64,000 nt of DNA from NCBI GenBank assembly GCA_963761705.1, contig CAVXHK010000003.1:186001-250000 (forward strand), written 5' to 3'. How positions within the stretch are numbered: the first letter of the stretch is position 1; every line of letters starts with the position of its first letter. This DNA is from CAVVKW01 sp963761705 (GTDB lineage: Bacteria; Verrucomicrobiota; Verrucomicrobiia; Chthoniobacterales; JAATET01). Positions 26,043 through 34,082 of the stretch are shown here, one piece after another. The notes beneath the pieces were generated by a model. That model saw only the letters and a program-made list of their open reading frames with translations, was not told the origin of the DNA and did not search any database. A program made the position numbers and the translations under genes.

Positions 26043-27803
26043 ATGGAAATCGCGATCGTCCTCGGACTGCTGCTCATCGGGGTCGTCCTTTTTGCGAGGG
26101 AGACCCTGTCGGTCGATCTCGTTACGCTGCTTCTGCTGCTGGGACTCATTTTTACTGGCATCTTGACGACGGCGGAGGCTTTTGCGGGGTTCAGCTCCGA
26201 CATTCTGATCATTCTCGCGTCGATCTTCGTGATCAGCGGCGCACTGCGGGAAACGGGCGTCCTCGACGTGATCGGCGGGGCATTGGCGAAGATCTCGGGC
26301 CCCAGCATCGGTCGACTTTATTGCGCGATCACGATCGTTCCGGCGGGATTGTCGGGGTTCATGAACAACACGACGGTCACGGCGATGTTTCTGCCCGCAG
26401 TCACTGGCCTCGCCAATCGGGTGGGCCTCAGTCCCTCACAGCTGCTCATGCCGCTGGCCTTCGCGTCGATCTTGGGGGGGACGTGCTCGTTGATCGGAAC
26501 GTCCACGAACGTCGCGGTGAGTGGCTACATCGAAGCGGCCGGAATGGAGCCGCTGGGATTCTTCGAGATGACGCCGATCGGCCTGGTGATCGTGGTGACC
26601 GGTCTGCTCTTCATGTTCTTCGTCGGACGGCGTTTGCTGCCGGTCGATACGGGCGGCGATCTGACCGACGACTACGAATTGCGCAATTTTTTGAGTGAGG
26701 TGACCGTGTTGGCTGACTCTCCCTTGATCGGTCAGGAAGCGGATCGCAACGATCTTGGACTCCTCGATTTCCGAGTCCTTCGGTTGTGGCGGGATGGAGA
26801 AGGCATCGAGCCGGATGGCCTGATTCAAGCCGCCGACGTGTTGTTGATCGAAGGAAGGGCCGAAAATCTTCTCAAGATCCGGACGATGGAGAAATTGGAG
26901 ATCGGTGCTGGTCAATCACTCGACGAGATCGAGGGAGGCGACTCGCGGGTCGTCGAGGCGGTCATCACGCCGCGCTCGGAGTTGGTCGGTCGGACACTGC
27001 TCGAAATCGGTTTTCGGGAGCGCTTCGGCGCGTCGGCTTTGGCGGTTTATCGTCGTGGTCGATCATTGCGGGAGGAACTCTCGGAGTTGCGTCTGCAAAC
27101 TGGAGACGTCTTGCTCCTCCAAGGGACGGCGGACCGCATCGAGGCGCTGCGACTCGGGGATGGCTTTTCGATCCTCGAAGAGATTCACGAGGAGACCCAA
27201 TCGCCGAGAGCGGGATCGATCGCTCTCGGTCTGTTTGTTGCGGCGATCCTCGTTTCCGCGTTCGGGTGGGTTCCTTTGTCGGCTGCCTTTCTGACGGCGG
27301 CCGTGGGCGTGGTCGTGCTCCGCTGCATCACGGTCGAAAAGGCTTACACGGTCATCGATTGGCGGCTGTTGATCTTGATCGGAGGCATGACCGCATTTGG
27401 GACGGCCATGCAGAACTCCGGGGCGGCCGCGTTTCTTGCCGACGCGATCGTGGGGGTCCTCGGACGGCTGGGGATCGCACCCGTCTTGGCCGGCTTTTTC
27501 ATCCTGACGATTCTTCTCACTCAGCCGATGTCGAACGCGGCGGCCGCCCTCGTCGTGTTGCCCGTTGCGTTGGAGGCCGCCCGGTTGATCGGAGGTGAAG
27601 AGCGGACGTTTGCAATCGCGATCATGCTCGCGGGATCGATTTCTTTCATCACGCCCTTCGAGCCATCCTGCTTGCTGGTCTACGGACCAGGGAAATACCG
27701 ACTCATGGACTTCATCCGGGTCGGCGGGTGGTTGACGGTGTTGTTGACGGTCGTCACGCTTGTCATGCTTCCCCTGCTTTGGCCTCTCGAGGCTTCCCAA
27801 TGA
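26043..27803 (+). CDS. SLC13/DASS-family permease with two RCK-C (TrkA-C) domains
   Basis: This 586-aa inner-membrane permease carries anions such as sulfate or dicarboxylates, usually with sodium. The N-terminal membrane half has NNTTVTAMFLPAVTGLA and GGTCSLIGTSTNVAVSGY, the Ser-Asn-Thr type ligand motif of the DASS/ArsB fold. Two cytoplasmic RCK-C domains (about 210-295 and 300-385; ADVLLIEG, RSELVGRTLLEIGF, GDVLLLQGTADRIEAL) follow. The second membrane half ends with QPMSNAAAALVVLPVAL. Fusion with RCK-C domains suggests gating by a nucleotide or ion. A promoter-like sequence lies just upstream. The stop overlaps the CaCA exchanger by 4 nt. Confidence 0.88.
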   Translation: MEIAIVLGLLLIGVVLFARETLSVDLVTLLLLLGLIFTGILTTAEAFAGFSSDILIILASIFVISGALRETGVLDVIGGALAKISGPSIGRLYCAITIVPAGLSGFMNNTTVTAMFLPAVTGLANRVGLSPSQLLMPLAFASILGGTCSLIGTSTNVAVSGYIEAAGMEPLGFFEMTPIGLVIVVTGLLFMFFVGRRLLPVDTGGDLTDDYELRNFLSEVTVLADSPLIGQEADRNDLGLLDFRVLRLWRDGEGIEPDGLIQAADVLLIEGRAENLLKIRTMEKLEIGAGQSLDEIEGGDSRVVEAVITPRSELVGRTLLEIGFRERFGASALAVYRRGRSLREELSELRLQTGDVLLLQGTADRIEALRLGDGFSILEEIHEETQSPRAGSIALGLFVAAILVSAFGWVPLSAAFLTAAVGVVVLRCITVEKAYTVIDWRLLILIGGMTAFGTAMQNSGAAAFLADAIVGVLGRLGIAPVLAGFFILTILLTQPMSNAAAALVVLPVALEAARLIGGEERTFAIAIMLAGSISFITPFEPSCLLVYGPGKYRLMDFIRVGGWLTVLLTVVTLVMLPLLWPLEASQ

Positions 27804-28747
27804 TCCCCCAAATTTTCATCCTCATTTTTTCGATTGGAGTCCTCCTCCTCGGTGCTGAAGGTCTTGTTCGCGGTAGCGCTTCGCTCGCGATCCGGCTCGG
27901 GCTGACTCCCTTGGTGGTCGGTCTGACCGTGGTCGCTTTCGGCACGAGCGCGCCGGAGTTGGTCGTGAGCGTCAACGCGTCGCTGGCCGACCAGGGCGGA
28001 TTGGCGATTGGAAACATCGTGGGGTCCAACATCCTCAACATCGGAGTGATCCTGGGGCTGACCGCACTGATTTGCCCGATTCGGATTGCTCTGCCGGTGC
28101 TCAAGGTTGACGCACCGATCATGGTCGCCGCGACGATTGTCGGTGCTCTGCTGCTTTCGCGGGGCACGCTGGGCTCTGGCGGCGGTTGGGCCTTGATTTC
28201 CGCTCTGCTGCTCTACACCGGGATCACGGTCTGGCTGGCAAAGACGACCTCTCCCCCGGAAGTGGAGGCTGAGTTCGAAGCGGGGGTGCCGCCCGTCTCG
28301 GGTTCGCTACTCCGCGACCTTGGGTTCATGAGTGGCGGACTCGCGCTGCTGGTGCTGGCCTCGCATTGGCTCGTCGGATCGGCGACTTTCATTGCGACCG
28401 GGCTCGGAGTCAGCGAGGCGGTGATCGGACTCACCATTGTCGCGGCGGGCACCAGCATGCCGGAACTCGCGACTTCGGTGATGGCGGCGGTCCGCCGTCA
28501 ACCCGACATCGCCATCGGGAACGTTATTGGTTCAAACATTTTCAACGTGCTCGGGATCTTGGGCGTCGCCGCGGTCGTTCGTCCCATCGAGGATACGGGG
28601 ATCTCGGTGCTCGATCTCGCGGTGATGGGCGCCTTTGCCGTGGCTTTGCTGCCCCTCATGTGGACGGGGCGCAACCTGCAGCGGTGGGAAGGCGGAGTGC
28701 TGCTGGCTGGATTTGGCGTCTACCTCTACGTGCTTTGGCCATCCTGA
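27800..28747 (+). CDS. CaCA-family sodium/calcium exchanger (YrbG-like)
   Basis: This 315-aa membrane antiporter has the two inverted alpha repeats of the family: AFGTSAPELVVSVNAS with AIGNIVGSNILNIG (near residues 48-90) and AAGTSMPELATSVMAA with AIGNVIGSNIFNVLG (near 215-255). These carry the Glu residues that bind calcium. About ten helices are visible. ATG 27800 overlaps the permease stop, so the two transporters are translated together; a joint role in ion homeostasis is inferred. Confidence 0.94.
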   Translation: MIPQIFILIFSIGVLLLGAEGLVRGSASLAIRLGLTPLVVGLTVVAFGTSAPELVVSVNASLADQGGLAIGNIVGSNILNIGVILGLTALICPIRIALPVLKVDAPIMVAATIVGALLLSRGTLGSGGGWALISALLLYTGITVWLAKTTSPPEVEAEFEAGVPPVSGSLLRDLGFMSGGLALLVLASHWLVGSATFIATGLGVSEAVIGLTIVAAGTSMPELATSVMAAVRRQPDIAIGNVIGSNIFNVLGILGVAAVVRPIEDTGISVLDLAVMGAFAVALLPLMWTGRNLQRWEGGVLLAGFGVYLYVLWPS

Positions 28748-28756
28748 GGCGGCACG

Positions 28757-29374
28757 TCACCAGCCCATCCACTCGCGGACCTGGGCGATGCCCGCCCCGC
28801 CGAGGAACGCGATGCCAGCCAGATAGACTGTCCCGATGAAAATGAGGACGTACCCCCAGATGATGAGCCAGCCGTCTCGCTCCATGAGGCCGAGGGAGAT
28901 GAGAATGATCGCGAGGCTCGGGATGGTGTTCGTCAGCGGGAAGGGAGGGGGAACTGGTAGCGAGAGGAAGATGCCCGCGATGGCGATGGCCAGTCCAGCA
29001 AACGTCCGGCCCGTTGCACTCGAAGCGATGATCAACCGGGGACGCATGATCCGTTCGAGGCGTTCGTGGAGTCGAATGCCGACCGCGACGACTCTCTGAA
29101 GAACGCGAGGGGGTAGCGAACGTCGCAGCACCCAGTCCGGAATCCAGGGTTCCCGACCGAACGCAATGCGCAGACCGCTGTACGCGATCGCTAAACCGAA
29201 GGGAATCGAGATCCCCGGCACGCTCACTGGGCGCAGAAAAGGGAGGCAGAGCAGAATCACGATCAAGTGCAGCCCGCGGCCTTGCAGAATCCGGACCATC
29301 TGTCCGATCGCCAGACTGCGACCATCGGCGACGACGAGAAGTCTCGCCAGGGCGACCGAGATCCTCTCTTGCAT
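28757..29374 (-). CDS. exoD: ExoD-family membrane protein
   Basis: The product has 205 aa. ExoD of rhizobia affects exopolysaccharide synthesis and alkaline tolerance, but its biochemical role is unknown. Family features are the start with a soluble helix (ERISVALARLLVVADGRSLAIGQM), the GLHLIVILLCLPFLRPVSVPGIS segment, GLAIAYSGLRIAFGREPWIPDWV, and four to five membrane segments near the end. It converges with the CaCA exchanger with 9 bp between stops and lies 21 bp downstream of the TerB/EcsC gene. Confidence 0.85.
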   Translation of the reverse strand: MQERISVALARLLVVADGRSLAIGQMVRILQGRGLHLIVILLCLPFLRPVSVPGISIPFGLAIAYSGLRIAFGREPWIPDWVLRRSLPPRVLQRVVAVGIRLHERLERIMRPRLIIASSATGRTFAGLAIAIAGIFLSLPVPPPFPLTNTIPSLAIILISLGLMERDGWLIIWGYVLIFIGTVYLAGIAFLGGAGIAQVREWMGW

Positions 29375-29395
29375 GCGGTGGGGTGCTGGCCCCGG

Positions 29396-30340
29396 TCAGA
29401 CCGGGATTTTGCCCCGGACGAGCGAGAGGATGTCGGCGGTGCCGAGCGAGCTGGCGCGAGCCTGGATTTCGGGGAGATATCTCTCGTGCAACTCTCGCGC
29501 TTGCTCCCGCAAGGGATTGATCATCGCCCGAAGACTGTCGGCCTCGAACTGCCGCCCGCCGGAATAGTATCGCTCGGCGACGTGCCCGATGGCGTACGTG
29601 GACGCAAACGACATGGCCGACCCGGTGATCTGGCTGGCGGCACGACCGGCGATCTTCCCACCGACCTTCTTCCCGATTCCGCGCATGAGCTTGCGCGCAA
29701 ATCCCTCCACGATCTGCGAGCCGAGGCCGACACCCGCGGTCGCGAGGAAGTCTTTGATGTTCGAGCGGTCGAGTTCGACGCCGTGACTCTGGCCGATTCG
29801 GTAGACCATTTTCATCTGCATCGGGATGATGGCGATGGTCGCGAGGGACTCGGGAAGCAGCTCGAGCGCGCCGTTGAGGATGCTGTATTTGAGGATCATG
29901 CCCGAATTTTCGGGTGTGGCGGATGTGGCGGGGTTCAGATCGGACCCGGTCACCTCGGCGAGGGCCAGGGCACCGACCGACGCCTCGGTCGCGCTGGCCT
30001 CGGTTTCTCCGAGATCGAGGAGTCGGCGGAGGTCCGTCAGAAATTGATGTTCCTCGGCGGTGACCTCGCCCCCCGCTTCGCACACGCCGAGCGCCAACTC
30101 GTAAGCCAGTAGTCGATCCTGGGGACCGCCGAGCCCGGCTACGGTGGAACGAAGCGGAAGCTTGCCCATGAGAATCTGCCTGGAAATCGCCGCGAGGTCG
30201 TCGTTGCCAAACTCAGCGGCGAGGCGTCGCACTTTTTCGCGCTCGGTCTCGGTCTTCTCGCCGTCGGCGAAGGCCGCAAAGAGGCAGATCGCGATGAGGT
30301 TCTCGTTGTTCGTTTCGGTTGCGGCGCTCGGGATGTTCAC
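29396..30340 (-). CDS. TerB-like N-domain fused to EcsC/DUF697-type protein
   Basis: The product has 314 aa. The N-terminal part (about 1-100: ENLIAICLFAAFADGEKTETE, then AGGEVTAEEHQFLTDLRRLL) resembles the helical tellurite-resistance TerB domain. The C-terminal part (about 140-300: MVYRIGQSHGVELDRSNIKDFL, AGVGLGSQIVEGFARKL, ITGSAMSFASTYAIGHVAERYY) resembles EcsC/DUF697 membrane-associated helical domains. GTG 30340 overlaps the stop of the DUF1232 gene by 4 nt. The function is unknown, but TerB and DUF1232 proteins are often membrane-linked stress factors. The upstream in-frame extension does not look protein-like. Confidence 0.82.
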   Translation of the reverse strand: MNIPSAATETNNENLIAICLFAAFADGEKTETEREKVRRLAAEFGNDDLAAISRQILMGKLPLRSTVAGLGGPQDRLLAYELALGVCEAGGEVTAEEHQFLTDLRRLLDLGETEASATEASVGALALAEVTGSDLNPATSATPENSGMILKYSILNGALELLPESLATIAIIPMQMKMVYRIGQSHGVELDRSNIKDFLATAGVGLGSQIVEGFARKLMRGIGKKVGGKIAGRAASQITGSAMSFASTYAIGHVAERYYSGGRQFEADSLRAMINPLREQARELHERYLPEIQARASSLGTADILSLVRGKIPV

Positions 30341-30759
30341 TGCGCGATGGAAGGGTTGCGGGCCAGGACGCAGGCGATAACGCGGGCGTCGTCGACGAGT
30401 CCAATCTCGGGGATCGAGTCCGGGATGAGATCGAATCCCTTGAGGAAATAGTTTAGCCCGACCGCCGCTTCGGCGATTTTTCGCGGCAGGGGATCGCCCG
30501 CATCCTGGACCTCGGCGGACGCGAGAAAGCCGTAGATTGCCTTCACGCCGTCGCACAAATCGCGGTGCTGGCGCGCTTCCGGAGTCTCAAGCTTGGCGTC
30601 CATCTGTTTCTCCAGCCGGGGGAATTTGCGAACTTCGTCCGAAGTGATCCCGTCCCGTGCCCCCTCGATGTATTCGTCGATGGAGATGGCCTCGCCCGGA
30701 TTGCCCGGCGCGTAGAGGACGTTTGAGCGGTGCATGCGAGATTTGAAGGGATTGTCCAT
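30337..30759 (-). CDS. DUF1232 (YkvA-like) protein
   Basis: The protein has 140 aa. Residues about 100-135 carry the DUF1232 signature, with YFLKGFDLIPDSIPEIG followed by LVDDARVIA. The N-terminal half is charged and variable (RSNVLYAPGNPGEAIS, EYIEGARDGITSDEV). The family has no known activity; members are small and membrane-associated. It is coupled with the TerB/EcsC gene, 26 bp downstream of the YugP protease gene. Confidence 0.85.
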   Translation of the reverse strand: MDNPFKSRMHRSNVLYAPGNPGEAISIDEYIEGARDGITSDEVRKFPRLEKQMDAKLETPEARQHRDLCDGVKAIYGFLASAEVQDAGDPLPRKIAEAAVGLNYFLKGFDLIPDSIPEIGLVDDARVIACVLARNPSIAQ

Positions 30760-30785
30760 GGTTCTGGTTGGTTAGGGTTGGTGGG

Positions 30786-31478
30786 CTACTCCTCCCGACG
30801 GCCCGTCAGCAGGGGCAGGAGGTGCCAGAGGAAGTAGCCGAGGGAGGTGATGAATGCCGCGACGTAGGTGAGAGCCGCGGCGTTGAGAACGCGATTGATT
30901 CCGGGTGCCTCCGTGGGGCTGGCCAGGACGCCGCTGTTGATCAGCGCGAGCTTAGCCCGATTTGAAGCGTCGAACTCGACCGGGAGGGTCACGAGATTGA
31001 AGAGCATGATGATTCCCCAGCCCACCGACATGAGGATCAACCCCGTTGTCGTGTTGATGAATCCGGTGAAGAGTCCAATGAGCGGGAGCCACATCACGAT
31101 CTGGCTCGCGAACGTGGTTGCGCGGACGGCGGCCATGCGGAGGTGCAAGGGTTGGTAGGATCGGGCGTGCTGGATGGCGTGCCCGGCTTCGTGAGCAGAG
31201 ACGGCCAGGGCCGCGATGGAGGTCCCGTGGTAGTTCGATTCACTGAGCACTAACCGCCGATGCCGCGGATCGTAGTGATCGATCAGTTCGCCGGGCGCGG
31301 ACGCGATTTCGACTCCGTCGATGCCTGCATCCGAGAGGATCCGGTGCGCGGCAGCGGCTCCGCTCATCCCGGAGATCGCGGGTTCGTTCGAGTAGCGGCG
31401 ATAAGTGCGTTTGACTTGATACGAAGCCCACAAAGAAAGGGCCATCGTTCCAACGAAAAGCAGAAGTGCGGTGATCAT
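30786..31478 (-). CDS. Zinc membrane metallopeptidase, YugP family
   Basis: The protein has 230 aa. It has an N-terminal membrane helix (ITALLLFVGTMALSLWASYQV), the zinc motif HEAGH in AVSAHEAGHAIQHARSY with a further metal-ligand region, and three more helices at the C-terminus. YugP/DUF2343-type proteases are predicted membrane-quality proteins; the target is unknown. ATG 31478 is preferred because upstream in-frame sequence is not conserved in character. It is the first gene of a minus-strand set, divergent from the LysR regulator with 72 bp between starts, so it may be a target of that regulator. Confidence 0.9.
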   Translation of the reverse strand: MITALLLFVGTMALSLWASYQVKRTYRRYSNEPAISGMSGAAAAHRILSDAGIDGVEIASAPGELIDHYDPRHRRLVLSESNYHGTSIAALAVSAHEAGHAIQHARSYQPLHLRMAAVRATTFASQIVMWLPLIGLFTGFINTTTGLILMSVGWGIIMLFNLVTLPVEFDASNRAKLALINSGVLASPTEAPGINRVLNAAALTYVAAFITSLGYFLWHLLPLLTGRREE

Positions 31479-31513
31479 GCGACGAGGATCGGCGATGACT
31501 TTAAGTTTGAAAA

Positions 31514-31541
31514 TTACGATCTTTCGACCAATACGTAAGGA
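31514..31541 (+). promoter_or_regulatory. Inverted repeat and ribosome-binding site ahead of the LysR gene
   Basis: TTACG (31514-31518) and CGTAA (31534-31538) form an inverted repeat with a 15-bp spacer in the divergent region. AAGGA (31537-31541) sits 9 nt before the TTG start and decides it. LysR proteins commonly bind interrupted dyads in such divergent promoters. Confidence 0.45.
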
Positions 31542-31550
31542 AAATACGAA

Positions 31551-32471
31551 TTGAACACGCAGCTCAATTATCACCACCTCCGCTACTTCCAGGCGGTCGC
31601 GACTTCTGGTGGGATCAAGGCCGCCTCGGAATTTCTGAACGTTTCGTCGCCGACCCTGAGTGCGCAGGTCCGCGAGTTGGAGGCGTTTCTTGATCGGCAG
31701 TTGTTTCGGAGGGAGGGGCGAAAGATGGTGCTCACCGCGGCGGGGCGGACGGTGCAACGGTACGGGGAGCGGATCTTTTCGTTCGGCGACGAGATGCTCG
31801 AAGTGCTCGAGCGGGGTGGGGCGGACGGAGTGGAAACGGTTTTCCTCGGGATCGCGGATTCGGTCCCCAAGCTTCTCGTCTCCCGAATCCTGAGCCGCGC
31901 TTGGGAGACGTTGCCGACTCTGCGAATCGTGGTGCGAGAGGGATTGCCGAGCGAATTGCTACCGGCTCTGGCCAGTCACCAAGTCGATCTGGTCCTGGCC
32001 AACGAGCGGGCTCCGGCGTCGCTTCGGACCCTTCTGTTCAGCAGCCGGGCGGGGCGTTTCGGAGTCGGATTTCTGGCGGTCGCGTCGCTTCGGGAAACGT
32101 TTCGCGAGACGAAGACGTTCGAAGCGCTTCCGGTGCTCGTGCCCACGAAGGAATCGTCCTTGCGCCGCGATCTGGAGCGCTGGTGGGCCGAGACGAAGAC
32201 GGTCCCCGCGATCCGCGCAGAGTTCGACGATGCGGCGGCGATGTATGAGCTGGCGGCGGCAGGGGTCGGCGCAGCGCCCGTGCTCGACGTGGTCGCGAGC
32301 GACATCGCGACCCGGTATGGACTCGTTAGCTTGGCCTGCCGGACGGGGATCGAGGAGGACCTCTACCTCATCACCTCTGAGCGGGAAGTTGCGCACGCGG
32401 GACCGAGAGTCATTTCCGAGGCCGCGAAAGAAATCTCGCAGCGGGCATCCCGGCGAAAAAAGTCGGGTTGA
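31551..32471 (+). CDS. LysR-family regulator, NhaR-like
   Basis: This is a DNA-binding regulator of 306 aa, start TTG 31551 with AAGGA 9 nt upstream. The N-terminal winged helix-turn-helix is LNYHHLRYFQAVATSGGIKAA with SSPTLSAQVRELEAFL, and the LNYHHLxYF wording is that of the NhaR subgroup (sodium-stress activator). The effector domain (about 90-295) is the usual periplasmic-binding-protein fold. It is divergent from the YugP protease gene. With the antiporter, permease and exchanger of this window, a role in ion or envelope stress is plausible but inferred. Confidence 0.92.
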   Translation: MNTQLNYHHLRYFQAVATSGGIKAASEFLNVSSPTLSAQVRELEAFLDRQLFRREGRKMVLTAAGRTVQRYGERIFSFGDEMLEVLERGGADGVETVFLGIADSVPKLLVSRILSRAWETLPTLRIVVREGLPSELLPALASHQVDLVLANERAPASLRTLLFSSRAGRFGVGFLAVASLRETFRETKTFEALPVLVPTKESSLRRDLERWWAETKTVPAIRAEFDDAAAMYELAAAGVGAAPVLDVVASDIATRYGLVSLACRTGIEEDLYLITSEREVAHAGPRVISEAAKEISQRASRRKKSG

Positions 32472-32492
32472 ATCGATGCCATCGCGGGATCG

Positions 32493-34079
32493 CTAATCTT
32501 TCGTCGGGCGAAGCCCGTCCTCCCAGGCTGAGCGCCAGAACAGAGTGCGCTGCGGGCGGTCGGGGAATTCGAAGACGTGTTCGGGGGTGGCAACGAGGGT
32601 GAGGGTGTCGGTGACCACGTCGTTCTCGACGATCACGTAGTCACCGGGTATGGCAATGGGCAGACGCTCGATCCATTTACCGGATTCGAAGGAGGGTTTG
32701 AGGATTTTTCCGGCGACGCGGAGTTGGTTTTCGGTGGTGGAGAGGTAATTTTCGCGCAGGAACTCACGCATCTCAGCGGGAAAGCTGGAGGTGCGCTCGA
32801 TGGCAAATCCCGTGCCCGTGGTGGCGAGGCGGGATGGGTCGGGGGCGGCGAGGTTCCCGGCTTCCATTTCGCGGGTGGTGTTGCCGACGTAGATGAGGTG
32901 GACGGGGCGGCGGCGGAAGATGGTCTCGCCTTTGAGATCCATGACGGGGTCGTCGGGTTTGGTGTGGGCCAGGACGGCGGTGAGCAGCGCGCGTTGCTCG
33001 GCGGAGCCGACTTGCCACGGGGGGCTACCGATCACCATCGCAAGGGTGAGGCCGAGGCAGGTGGTGCCGGCGATGGCGTTGATCTGCCAGTCGCGCCACG
33101 GTCGGATCGTGAAGACAAACTGGCAGGCGACCGCGATGAGGAGCGGGTAGGCGGGGAGGAAGGTCTGCTTGGCGAGCGACTCGTAGGGGCCGAAACCGAT
33201 GATCGCGAGCGTGTAGGCGGCGGCGGTGAGGAAGACGGCTCCTTGGTAGGCTGCTCGGAGGGTCCCTTCTCTGGTGAGGAGAGCCGTGAGCGCGATGGCG
33301 AAAGGAAGGCCGACGAAGAAGATCCACGAGCGGTCGGTGAGGAAGGGGTCTTTGTTGATCGAATAGATCGAGTAGAGCATCTCGTCGAGCGCACCCTGAC
33401 TGGCGAAGTAGGCGGCGACGAGGCCGGGGACGATGGCGAAGCCGAAGACGGCGGCGAGGGCGCGGCGGATGATGGCGGACCAGGGAAAGGAGGCTCGGAA
33501 GTCGCTGGAAAGCGCCCACGCCCCGGCCCAACCGATGGCGAGGGCGGGGAGGAGGAACGCGGTTTTTACCGAAGCGGCGGCGGAGGCTCCGAGGAGGAGC
33601 CCGGCGAGGAAGAATCGGGGCGTGCCCGCAGGGCGAACCAGCGCCAGGAGGGCGGCGAACCAGAGGAACATCCAGAGAATGTCGGGGCGTAGTTCGATGG
33701 ATTTGAGCGCCCAGTCGGCGAGGGCGAGGGTGATCGCGAGGGACCAAAGGGCGGTGCGGCGGTCGCAAAGGCGGCGGAAGAGGAGGTAAAGCAGCGCGAC
33801 GGAGCCGAAACTCAAGGGGATGAGGGTGAGGCGGGCGAGGACGACGACGTTGGGATTTTCGCCGACGATCCAGGCGAACGGGAGGAAGAGAAAATGGAAG
33901 AGCGGGGTGTGGTTGTCGAAGACGTCGCGGTAAGGGAGATCACCCGCGGCCCAGCGGTAGATGACGTGGAGATTCTGCGGTTCGTCGGAGTCGACGCCGT
34001 GGGTGAAGAGGGCGATGGCTCGGAGGACGAGGAGCGCGCCGATGACGGTGAGCGCGGCCCGTTCGGTTGGTCGCGACAC
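32493..34079 (-). CDS. Polytopic membrane glycosyltransferase (GT39/PMT-like)
   Basis: This 528-aa protein has about nine to eleven membrane helices in the first 370 residues and an exported C-terminal domain of about 150 residues. The first loop has THGVDSDEPQNLHVIYRWAAG, with the acidic pair typical of GT-C enzymes (DEP/DE motif) that use lipid-linked sugars, followed by YRDVFDNHTPLFHFLFLPF. Start GTG 34079; the gene starts 3 bp after the end of the FAD-protein gene, so they form an operon. The extreme C-terminus (EDGLRPTKD) is encoded by a dispersed palindrome. The sugar donor and acceptor are unknown. Confidence 0.82.
   Translation of the reverse strand: MSRPTERAALTVIGALLVLRAIALFTHGVDSDEPQNLHVIYRWAAGDLPYRDVFDNHTPLFHFLFLPFAWIVGENPNVVVLARLTLIPLSFGSVALLYLLFRRLCDRRTALWSLAITLALADWALKSIELRPDILWMFLWFAALLALVRPAGTPRFFLAGLLLGASAAASVKTAFLLPALAIGWAGAWALSSDFRASFPWSAIIRRALAAVFGFAIVPGLVAAYFASQGALDEMLYSIYSINKDPFLTDRSWIFFVGLPFAIALTALLTREGTLRAAYQGAVFLTAAAYTLAIIGFGPYESLAKQTFLPAYPLLIAVACQFVFTIRPWRDWQINAIAGTTCLGLTLAMVIGSPPWQVGSAEQRALLTAVLAHTKPDDPVMDLKGETIFRRRPVHLIYVGNTTREMEAGNLAAPDPSRLATTGTGFAIERTSSFPAEMREFLRENYLSTTENQLRVAGKILKPSFESGKWIERLPIAIPGDYVIVENDVVTDTLTLVATPEHVFEFPDRPQRTLFWRSAWEDGLRPTKD
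32503..32523. repeat. GAGGACGGGC palindrome at the glycosyltransferase 3' end
   Basis: CGGGC (32505-32509) pairs with GCCCG (32513-32517) across GAA. Read on the minus strand it gives GAGGACGGGCTTCGCCCG, which shares GAGGACGGG with the palindrome ending cusA. It encodes the last residues of the protein. Confidence 0.5.
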
Positions 34080-34082
34080 CGC

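Noticed and set aside
32577..33692. Plus-strand open frame opposite the glycosyltransferase
   Set aside because: Composition is Gly/Glu/Asp-rich as expected of an antisense shadow, and the minus frame shows clear membrane helices.
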